From positions 1 through 5,706 of the forward strand of contig CAMYZR010000114.1 of assembly GCA_947303905.1 (NCBI GenBank): a DNA stretch of 5,706 bases, in the 5' to 3' direction. The notes beneath the pieces are model-generated. The model was given only the letters and a program-made list of their open reading frames with translations. It was not told the origin of the DNA and made no database searches. Position numbers and translations under genes: made by a program. This DNA comes from an uncultured Atopobiaceae bacterium (GTDB lineage: Bacteria; Actinomycetota; Coriobacteriia; Coriobacteriales; Atopobiaceae). Numbering within the stretch: position 1 is the first letter of the stretch; every line of letters begins with the position of its first letter. This document shows, piece after piece, positions 1 to 5,706 of this stretch.

Positions 1-1
1 G

Positions 2-112
2 CTCGACTATGACCTCGCCGCTCGCTTTGACTCGGCCACCTGCCTCACCGACGAGGCGCGCGCCCAGCAGGCAGCCTGGCTGCAAAGCCATTGTTATGGA
101 AAGGTGGCGTAA
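2..112 (+). CDS. C-terminal end of an unrecognised upstream gene (partial)
   Basis: An open frame enters from the left edge and ends at TAA 110-112, giving 36 residues that finish ...WLQSHCYGKVA. I judge it coding because nearly all of its first 30 codons end in G or C, like the definite genes here, and because the stop falls 5 bases before the ATG of the next gene, as in an operon. The tail is hydrophilic with two cysteines and no membrane segment. I recognise no family from so short a piece and assign no function. The tight spacing suggests co-transcription and perhaps translational coupling with the YhgE/Pip gene, whose ribosome binding site lies inside this gene's last codons. The true start is outside the window. 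Confidence 0.65.
   Translation, partial: LDYDLAARFDSATCLTDEARAQQAAWLQSHCYGKVA
101..107 (+). promoter_or_regulatory. Ribosome binding site of the YhgE/Pip gene, inside the upstream gene
   Basis: AAGGTGG is one mismatch from the consensus AAGGAGG and lies 10 bases before ATG 118, a slightly long spacing. It sits within the last codons of the preceding gene. It supports ATG 118 over the in-frame TTG at 91, which has no purine-rich tract at a suitable distance. Confidence 0.5.
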
Positions 113-117
113 CCCCC

Positions 118-3100
118 ATGAAGAATCCGTTCCGTGGCCTGCGCTTCTCGCTGCTCGACTTTCAGGCGGCGCGTTCCAGCACGGGCATGAAGATAGCCAT
201 GCTTGGCATCTCGCTCATCCCGCTCATCTATGGGGCGCTTTACCTCATGGCGTTCTATGACCCCTATGGCAAGCTCGACACGCTCCCGGTTGCCGTGGTC
301 AACGAGGACGTGCCTGTTAAGACCGAGGATGGCACCCTCGTGCATGCGGGCGACGACCTGGTTGACGAGCTCGAGGACTCTGACGCGCTCGATTGGCGCT
401 TCGTGGACAGCGCCGAGGAGGCGCAGGAGGGCCTGGAGAAGGGCACCTACTACAACGTGGTGACCATCCCCGCCGACTTCTCTGAGAAGGTTGCCTCGGC
501 AGACTCCGACGACCCCCAGAAGGCGCATCTGGAGCTTAAGGTCAATGACGCCAACAACTACCTCTCGTCCATCCTGGGCGCCTCGGTCATGCGCGTGGTG
601 ACGAGCGAGACCAACTATGCCATCGGCGAGAACTACTACGTGCAGATCTTTGACCAGATCTCCGACACGGGCGAGCAGCTGCAGGCTGCCTCTGACGGTG
701 CGAGCGAGCTGGCTGACGGCCTCACCGACGCTCGTGACGGCTCGCAGACCATCACCGACAACCTGCTGACCGCAAAGGATGGGTCGGCCACCCTGCACAA
801 CGGTCTCACCGACGCCCACGATGGCTCCCAGGCCATAACCGATGGCCTCGCGAGCGCACGGGACGGTGCACACCAGTTGGCTGACGGTACGGTGGATGCC
901 GCCGACGGCTCGCAGAAGATCACCGATGGTCTTGCAGCCACGGCCGATGGCGCCTCGCAGCTCGATGATGGCCTGGCCAGTGCCCAGAACGGCTCGGCGA
1001 CCATCACCAATGGGCTTGGCAATGCGGCGGCTGGCTCAGGTGAGCTCGACCGGGGCCTTGCGGATTTGGCGGATGGACTCGAGAAGGGCAAGGCCGGCGC
1101 AGACCAGGTCAGCCATGGCGTGGGCCAGCTTAAGGACGGGAGCGATCAGCTTGCGGCTGGTGCCAATAGGCTCGAGGGCGAAATCGAGAAGAAGCAGGTT
1201 CAGCTCGCCATGCTGGATGCGGGCGTTGGCGCGCTGGTTGACAAGATGACGGGCATGGAGGATCAGATCTCCGCGCTGCGCGGAGGGCTCGGCGAGGTCT
1301 CACAGGACCTCAAGAGCATCAGTGCACAGAAGGATGACCTGGTCAAACAGGCAAATGGCCTCGTCGAAGTGGGCAATGACGCGAAGGACCGTGCCGCGGC
1401 CGTCCAAAAGCAGATCTCCGGGCTGCCGTCTGCGGTGGAGTCGGGCATGGCTTCGGCGAAGCAGTCGCTCCAGGGTACAGGCAGCGACCTTGCCACCGCG
1501 GGCGACAAGCTCTCTGGTGCGAAGACGAGTCTTGAGAGTGCCGGTTCCAACGTCGCCACCGCTGCCACTGAGGCAGGAGACGCCTGCAGCAAGCTTGATG
1601 CCGCAGAGAAGCAGGCAGGCTCGCTCGATCCCGAGACCGTGACCAAGGATGATCTCGTTGCCTTGGTAGCCGCGATCGAGGATGCAAAGAAAAGCGCGGC
1701 GGCCTCGGCAGGTGCGGCTCAGGTGGCAGGGGATGACCTGTCAACGGCTGGCACCTCAGTGGCCCAGGCGGGCGCGGACGTGCAGAGTGCCGCAGGCAAT
1801 CTGCAGTCAGGCGCCACGAGCCTCGAGGGCGTGGGAACCACGCTCAAGGGAGTCGCCGCACTCACCGAAAGCGATGACGTGAAGGCGCTCCTCAAGGACC
1901 TTGCCACCATCCAGGAGGCAATGCCGCAGGTGGAGTCTGGCATCGATGGCCTGCTGAGCCAGGCGGGCGAGGTGCTGAACACGGCCGGAACGACGCTCGA
2001 GAGCGCCCAGGGAATGCTGCCCAGCGAGCAGGAGATGAAGCAGCTACCTACGCTCAAGGCGGGCACCTCCGAGCTGGTCAACTCCCTCACGGTCGCAAAC
2101 GACCAGACCATCTATGGCGGCGTCTGCGCATTGGCCCAGGGCAGCTCCAACCTTGCCACCGGCGCGGGCGTGGCCTCCGATGGCGCCAAGACCCTCGCAG
2201 CGGGCATGGGCGAGCTGGCCGTGGGCGCCGCCAAGGCAAAGGCGGGCTCGGCCTCCCTGTCCGACGGGCTCGCGTTGCTCCATGGCGGCTCTCAGACGCT
2301 CACCGAGGGTCTCGGGACTGCCAAGGGTGGGTCTGCCGCCCTCAAGGCTGCCCTGGGCACGCTCTATGCCGGTTCCAACACGTTGACCAATGGTCTCGCT
2401 ACCGCCAAGACGGGTTCCGCGGCTCTTGCGAGTGGCCTGGACAAGCTGGAGGCGGGCTCAGGTACCCTCACCGACGGCCTTGCCGCCGCTGAGTCCGGCT
2501 CCTCCGACCTCACCGATGGCCTGGGCAAGCTGCACGATGGCTCACAGGAGCTCACTGACGGCCTGGCCAAGGCACAGGACGGCTCGGGCGAGCTCGCCGA
2601 CGGCCTGGCTGACGGCGTGGAGAAGGTCAGCGACGCAACGTCTGGCTCCGACAAGCGCGCAGCCATGATGAGCGAGCCGGTGACCCTTGAGCAGGTCAAG
2701 TACACCACCGTCGACAACTATGGCTCGGGCTTCGCGCCGTACTTCATCGCACTGGGCCTGTGGGTTGGCGCTCTGGTCATGACCTTCCTGTTCAAGCCCC
2801 TCAACCAGCGCTTGGTCATGAGCGGTGCCCACCCGGCCATCGCAGCCTTCGCTGGCCTGGCCCCGTGGCTCATCGTGGGCGCCATCCAGTCGCTGCTGCT
2901 GGGCTTTACCATCCAGTTCCCCTGCGGCATCGCCGTGGCGCATCCGTTGGCCTACTACCTGCTCATCATGCTGGCGAGCTTCGTGTTCTGCGCGATGGTG
3001 CAGGCGATCGCGGCGCTGTTCGGCTTCCCGGGCAAGTTCGTCTCGGTCGTGCTGCTCATGCTCCAGCTCACCACTGCAGCCGGCACCTTCCCCATCGAGA

Positions 3101-3321
3101 CCGAGTTCCCCATCTTCCAGGCCCTGAGCCCGTATTTGCCCATGACCTACGTGGTCAAGGCGCTGCGCCAGGCCATGGCAGGCAACGATCTCTCGCTGAT
3201 TGGCCCGTCGGTGGCCGCGCTGCTCGGCTTCTTTGCCATCTCCTACGGCCTGACCTGCCTGGTGGCGCGTCGCAAGCGCACCGTGACCATGATGGACCTC
3301 CATCCGCTGGTCAACCTGTAG
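118..3321 (+). CDS. YhgE/Pip domain membrane protein with a giant repeat-rich ectodomain
   Basis: This 1067-residue protein belongs to the YhgE/Pip family, which includes Lactococcus Pip and Bacillus YueB, known as phage receptors; their cellular role is not well defined. Seen directly: one membrane helix at about 25-46, then the family's N-terminal domain with VAVVNEDVP (58-66), LDWRFVD (91-97) and IPADFS (117-122). Two arrays of 14-residue xxxLxxG-type repeats (193-318 and 709-834) flank an Ala/Ser/Gly/Asp-rich, probably helical middle. A C-terminal block of about five membrane segments follows (roughly 871-893, 905-930, 943-970, 973-990, 1026-1050), containing the family-like stretches around NYGSGFAPYF (867-876) and SPYLPMTYVVKALRQAM (1004-1020). 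The fold resembles ABC-2-type permeases, but no ATPase is visible. C490 and C670 are the only cysteines outside the membrane block. The start at 118 keeps a short basic N-terminus. The following TetR gene is a likely regulator. Family assignment is firm; the function in this organism is unknown. Confidence 0.93.
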   Translation: MKNPFRGLRFSLLDFQAARSSTGMKIAMLGISLIPLIYGALYLMAFYDPYGKLDTLPVAVVNEDVPVKTEDGTLVHAGDDLVDELEDSDALDWRFVDSAEEAQEGLEKGTYYNVVTIPADFSEKVASADSDDPQKAHLELKVNDANNYLSSILGASVMRVVTSETNYAIGENYYVQIFDQISDTGEQLQAASDGASELADGLTDARDGSQTITDNLLTAKDGSATLHNGLTDAHDGSQAITDGLASARDGAHQLADGTVDAADGSQKITDGLAATADGASQLDDGLASAQNGSATITNGLGNAAAGSGELDRGLADLADGLEKGKAGADQVSHGVGQLKDGSDQLAAGANRLEGEIEKKQVQLAMLDAGVGALVDKMTGMEDQISALRGGLGEVSQDLKSISAQKDDLVKQANGLVEVGNDAKDRAAAVQKQISGLPSAVESGMASAKQSLQGTGSDLATAGDKLSGAKTSLESAGSNVATAATEAGDACSKLDAAEKQAGSLDPETVTKDDLVALVAAIEDAKKSAAASAGAAQVAGDDLSTAGTSVAQAGADVQSAAGNLQSGATSLEGVGTTLKGVAALTESDDVKALLKDLATIQEAMPQVESGIDGLLSQAGEVLNTAGTTLESAQGMLPSEQEMKQLPTLKAGTSELVNSLTVANDQTIYGGVCALAQGSSNLATGAGVASDGAKTLAAGMGELAVGAAKAKAGSASLSDGLALLHGGSQTLTEGLGTAKGGSAALKAALGTLYAGSNTLTNGLATAKTGSAALASGLDKLEAGSGTLTDGLAAAESGSSDLTDGLGKLHDGSQELTDGLAKAQDGSGELADGLADGVEKVSDATSGSDKRAAMMSEPVTLEQVKYTTVDNYGSGFAPYFIALGLWVGALVMTFLFKPLNQRLVMSGAHPAIAAFAGLAPWLIVGAIQSLLLGFTIQFPCGIAVAHPLAYYLLIMLASFVFCAMVQAIAALFGFPGKFVSVVLLMLQLTTAAGTFPIETEFPIFQALSPYLPMTYVVKALRQAMAGNDLSLIGPSVAALLGFFAISYGLTCLVARRKRTVTMMDLHPLVNL
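694..1071 (+). repeat. First array: nine 14-residue (42-bp) repeat units in the YhgE/Pip protein
   Basis: Residues 193-318 fall into nine uninterrupted 14-residue units of the form DGSxxITDGLxxAx, for example DGSQTITDNLLTAK, DGSQAITDGLASAR and DGSQKITDGLAATA. Each unit is two heptads of the xxxLxxG type known from this family. Less regular heptads continue on both sides (about 179-192 and 319-350). At DNA level the 42-bp units differ at many bases while the protein pattern holds, which points to old repeats kept by selection rather than recent slippage. Confidence 0.85.
2242..2619 (+). repeat. Second array: nine 14-residue (42-bp) repeat units in the YhgE/Pip protein
   Basis: Residues 709-834 again form nine consecutive 14-residue units, such as AGSNTLTNGLATAK, AGSGTLTDGLAAAE and DGSQELTDGLAKAQ. 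The consensus xGSxxLTDGLxxAx matches the first array closely, though the leading residue is more often A, G, S or T than D. The array ends about 36 residues before the first C-terminal membrane segment, so the two arrays sit at similar, membrane-proximal ends of the ectodomain. Confidence 0.85.
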
Positions 3322-3336
3322 GTCTTGCGTAGATAG

Positions 3337-3383
3337 GAAGGTTGCTGCCGCCTCGCAGGCTTTTGGCCTGCGAGGCGGCCTTC
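3337..3383 (+). terminator. Strong hairpin after the YhgE/Pip gene, probable terminator without a U-tract
   Basis: Positions 3347-3360 (GCCGCCTCGCAGGC) pair perfectly with 3366-3379 around the 5-base loop TTTTG, making a very GC-rich 14-bp stem. After a 6-base bulge, GAAG (3337-3340) can also pair with CTTC (3380-3383). It starts 16 bases after the stop codon, where a terminator would be expected. The bases after the stem (CTTCATGTGG) are not a U-run, and neither is the tail on the other strand. Termination is therefore likely but may be incomplete, allowing some readthrough into the TetR gene. Confidence 0.6.
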
Positions 3384-3396
3384 ATGTGGTGCGCTC

Positions 3397-3419
3397 GCCA
3401 GACGCCGATGCGCGCTGGC
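3397..3419 (+). promoter_or_regulatory. Imperfect dyad upstream of the TetR gene, possible operator
   Basis: GCCAG (3397-3401) and CTGGC (3415-3419) are inverted copies. Nested CGC (3403-3405) and GCG (3409-3411 or 3411-3413) continue the symmetry. The element is about 23 bases long and lies where the -35 region of the promoter candidate at 3430-3438 would be. TetR-family proteins bind such dyads as dimers and often repress their own gene, so this could be the autoregulatory site. In GC-rich DNA short dyads occur by chance, so support is weak. Confidence 0.25.
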
Positions 3420-3429
3420 ATGCGGGGGA

Positions 3430-3438
3430 TGCTACGAT
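3430..3438 (+). promoter_or_regulatory. Candidate extended -10 promoter of the TetR gene
   Basis: TGCTACGAT matches the extended -10 form TGnTAnnAT (hexamer TACGAT). Transcription would start near 3445, giving a leader of about 25 bases to ATG 3471. No good -35 hexamer is found at 16-18 bases upstream, which is tolerable for extended -10 promoters. It lies between the upstream hairpin and the gene, where a promoter is needed if that hairpin terminates efficiently. Confidence 0.35.
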
Positions 3439-3458
3439 GAGAGGAAAGAGGACGTATG

Positions 3459-3463
3459 AGGAG
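3459..3463 (+). promoter_or_regulatory. Ribosome binding site deciding the TetR start
   Basis: AGGAG lies 7 bases before ATG 3471, an ideal arrangement. The in-frame ATG at 3456 has only the looser purine stretch GAGGAAAGAGG (3441-3451) before it. The upstream ATG would add five residues (MRSNA) and cannot be excluded. Confidence 0.55.
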
Positions 3464-3470
3464 CAATGCC

Positions 3471-4199
3471 ATGTCGCTTTTGAATGACGAGCGAGCCTCA
3501 GAGCTGGTGGGCGAGGTCAGGGCTGCGCGGAGCGCGGCGCACGAGCTTGTGGGGAAGCAGATTTCGCGCAGCCGCGAGCGCATACGCTCTTCTTCGAAGA
3601 CCCGCAAGAGCGTGCGCACCAAAGAGCGCATCATGCACGCTGCGAGCGAGCTCATGGCAGAGCGCGGCAACACCAACTTCCAGATGAGCGAGGTGGCGGA
3701 GCGCTGCCAGCTGTCCAAGGGCTCGCTCTACTACTACTTTGCGGACAAGGACGAGCTCATCGGCGCCATCTTTGACGAGTCGGTAGACGAGCTGGTCGAG
3801 GACATCGAGACGTTTGCCGCGCAAGCCCCATCTGCCCGTGAGGCGTTGCTCGGCCTTCATGCCGAGTTTGCTCGCCGTCTGCGTTCCGGAAGCCCCCTTG
3901 CCATGGCCATGACCTACGAGCTGGCGGGACGCGGGGACACGGCGCTGCCGGAGGTCTCGTCCCACTTCTCGCGCGCTGCAAAGGTCATCGCGGCCCAGCT
4001 CGAGCGTGCCAAGTCAGAGGGCGTGGTGAGGGGCGACATCAACGCAGACGTGGCTGCCATCTTTGCCACGGGAGGGCTCGTGGCCACCTCGCTTGCCGTT
4101 GCCAGCGGCAGGGCGGAGGACTCCGCAGACGCCGTTTCGGCAGGCATTCTGGATCTGATGCTGCACGGCGTGGGAACAAGCGGGGCGGCGCCCGCATAG
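3471..4199 (+). CDS. TetR/AcrR family transcriptional regulator with long N-terminal extension
   Basis: This 242-residue protein has a clear TetR-type DNA-binding domain at about residues 49-98: a first helix from RTKERIMHAASELMAERG (49-66), then MSEVAERCQLSKGSLYYYF (72-90) with the recognition helix around SKGSLYYYF, followed by ADKDELI (91-97). Residues 100-230 are the helical, variable ligand-binding and dimerisation region; no specific ligand can be read from it. Most TetR proteins start their DNA-binding domain within the first 10-20 residues, but here about 48 residues precede it, with a basic run (ISRSRERIRS, SSKTRKSVRT at 31-50). The gene lies downstream of the YhgE/Pip gene on the same strand, like the B. 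subtilis yhgD/yhgE pairing, so control of that membrane protein and of itself is the natural inference. ATG 3456 is an alternative start. The family is certain; targets and ligand are not. Confidence 0.92.
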   Translation: MSLLNDERASELVGEVRAARSAAHELVGKQISRSRERIRSSSKTRKSVRTKERIMHAASELMAERGNTNFQMSEVAERCQLSKGSLYYYFADKDELIGAIFDESVDELVEDIETFAAQAPSAREALLGLHAEFARRLRSGSPLAMAMTYELAGRGDTALPEVSSHFSRAAKVIAAQLERAKSEGVVRGDINADVAAIFATGGLVATSLAVASGRAEDSADAVSAGILDLMLHGVGTSGAAPA

Positions 4200-4297
4200 C
4201 CTTACTGCGGGCATGCCAGCATGGCGGAAGGGCGGGACCCCTATGCCGCGAGGCAGCGTGCGCAACGGTGCGTCGGATGGAATCGTCCCATTTGCGC

Positions 4298-4326
4298 TTT
4301 ACCTCAACCCAGGCAAGACATAGGCT
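4298..4326 (+). promoter_or_regulatory. Candidate metK promoter
   Basis: TTTACC (4298-4303; four of six bases match TTGACA) and TAGGCT (4321-4326; T, A and final T of TATAAT) are separated by exactly 17 bases. Transcription would begin near 4333, just before the first riboswitch helix at 4335, which is what a riboswitch leader requires. The -10 is weak by sequence, so position is the main support. The rest of 4200-4297 holds only small GC-rich hairpins (4244-4255, 4261-4272) with no U-tract and no coding sign. Confidence 0.45.
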
Positions 4327-4334
4327 AAGGAATG

Positions 4335-4457
4335 CTCGTCAAGAGGCGCCGAGAGGCGCATAGAGTCGAGGGACCGAGCCCGATGACGCTCCGGCAACCA
4401 CCTGCACACAGGAACGGTGCCAATTCTCGGCAGGCCGTGCGCGGCCTGGAAGACGGG
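4335..4457 (+). promoter_or_regulatory. SAM-I (S-box) riboswitch aptamer upstream of metK
   Basis: This RNA binds S-adenosylmethionine and controls metK by attenuation. The conserved S-box core is visible in order: GTCAAGAG (4338-4345), GAGGGAC (4368-4374), GCCCGATGA (4378-4386), CGGCAACC (4392-4399), GGTGCCAATTC (4416-4426) and GGAAGACG (4448-4455). Helix P1 pairs 4335-4340 with 4452-4457. P2 contains the kink-turn-like GA elements and the GGG/CCC stem (4370-4372 with 4379-4381). P3 has an inner CCTG/CAGG stem (4401-4404 with 4409-4412). P4 is a perfect 6-bp hairpin (4431-4436 with 4443-4448). The pseudoknot is CCGAG (4374-4378) with CTCGG (4426-4430). An additional hairpin, GCGCC-GAGA-GGCGC (4346-4359), lies between P1 and P2, where the canonical aptamer has only a short joining strand. 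Class SAM-I is favoured over SAM-IV by the kink-turn, P4 placement and J3/4 sequence. Confidence 0.93.
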
Positions 4458-4480
4458 GGAGTTCACACCACTGAGCCCCC
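4455..4480 (+). promoter_or_regulatory. Antiterminator of the metK leader
   Basis: GGGGG (4455-4459) can pair with CCCCC (4476-4480), extended after a 2-base bulge by TTCA (4462-4465) with TGAG (4472-4475). This uses the 3' strand of P1 (4455-4457) and the 5' strand of the terminator (from 4474), so it excludes both. This is the expected SAM-free structure, which lets RNA polymerase read into metK. Confidence 0.7.
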
Positions 4481-4501
4481 TTGGCAGCAAGGGGGCTTTT
4501 T
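4474..4501 (+). terminator. Intrinsic terminator of the SAM riboswitch
   Basis: AGCCCCCTTG (4474-4483) pairs perfectly with CAAGGGGGCT (4488-4497) around the loop GCAG. The stem is followed by a run of T from 4497 to 4501. This is a textbook Rho-independent terminator placed 16 bases after the aptamer and before metK. It would form when SAM holds P1 together, stopping transcription. Confidence 0.93.
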
Positions 4502-4530
4502 GCTCCCTACAGGACCCGCTATGCGGGAGA

Positions 4531-4537
4531 AGGAGGG
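4531..4537 (+). promoter_or_regulatory. Ribosome binding site of metK
   Basis: AGGAGGG ends 6 bases before ATG 4544, a near-perfect site that fixes the metK start. Two other ATGs nearby (4521 and 4539) are out of frame. A small hairpin, CCCGC-TAT-GCGGG (4515-4527), lies just upstream and leaves the site itself unpaired. Confidence 0.85.
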
Positions 4538-4543
4538 CATGCC

Positions 4544-5706
<1,163 letters not shown>

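Noticed and set aside
91..117. TTG at 91 as the start of the YhgE/Pip protein, adding nine residues.
   Set aside because: It has no ribosome binding site at proper distance and overlaps the upstream gene. ATG 118 has AAGGTGG before it and gives a normal basic N-terminus for the family.
94..873. A 259-codon minus-strand frame opposite the N-terminal YhgE/Pip region.
   Set aside because: It is a codon-bias shadow of a well-supported gene; no convincing start signal or motif.
2542..3303. A 253-codon open frame on the minus strand opposite the C-terminal YhgE/Pip region.
   Set aside because: The protein would be a His/Gln/Glu/Arg-rich shadow of conserved membrane segments, with no family resemblance.
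118..3321. The large membrane protein as EsaA of a type VII secretion system.
   Set aside because: EsaA shares the YhgE/Pip-like architecture, but no EsxA-like WXG100 protein, FtsK-type ATPase or other type VII gene is present in the window. The generic family name is safer.
4244..4272. Two small hairpins (TGCC-GCGA-GGCA and CGCA-ACGG-TGCG) as a terminator for the TetR gene.
   Set aside because: Stems are only 4 bp and no U-run follows; such hairpins are frequent by chance at this GC content.
4335..4457. SAM-IV or SAM-I/IV variant riboswitch instead of SAM-I.
   Set aside because: SAM-IV is common in Actinobacteria, but it lacks the P2 kink-turn and has a different outer scaffold. The GAGGGAC...GATGA elements, the P4 hairpin between J3/4 and P1, and GGAAGACG fit SAM-I.
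4515..4527. CCCGC-TAT-GCGGG hairpin as a second, translational switch on metK.
   Set aside because: It does not cover the AGGAGGG site or the start codon, and the upstream attenuator already explains control.

Overview
The window looks like chromosomal DNA from a high-GC actinobacterium. The best guess is class Coriobacteriia, in the Olsenella/Atopobium neighbourhood. This is inferred from strong third-position GC, a very long YhgE/Pip surface protein, and the style of the MetK sequence. It was not tested by any search. All four genes found lie on the + strand, and there are no mobile elements, CRISPR arrays, tRNAs or rRNAs.

Layout. Positions 2-112 hold the last 36 codons of an unrecognised gene. 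Five bases after its stop begins a 1067-residue YhgE/Pip-family membrane protein (118-3321). It has one N-terminal membrane segment, a very large extracytoplasmic region carrying two arrays of nine 14-residue repeat units, and a C-terminal block of about five membrane segments. A 14-bp perfect hairpin (3347-3379) ends that unit. A weak extended -10 promoter with an overlapping dyad then leads into a TetR/AcrR-type regulator (3471-4199) with an unusually long basic N-terminal extension. A TetR gene beside a YhgE/Pip gene recalls the yhgD-yhgE pair of Bacillus subtilis, so the regulator probably controls the surface protein, itself, or both.

The gene-free stretch 4200-4543 (344 bases) holds a candidate promoter, a SAM-I (S-box) riboswitch with an extra hairpin, a strong intrinsic terminator, and the ribosome binding site of metK. 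metK (4544 to the window end) encodes S-adenosylmethionine synthetase and lacks about its last 30 codons. The logic is classical feedback: high SAM stabilises the aptamer, frees the terminator and stops metK transcription.

I see no clear undescribed multi-gene system. The points most worth a second look are the riboswitch's inserted hairpin with its re-paired pseudoknot, the matched 9+9 repeat arrays and two lone extracellular cysteines of the YhgE/Pip protein, the TetR extension, and an 18-residue insertion near the N-terminus of MetK.
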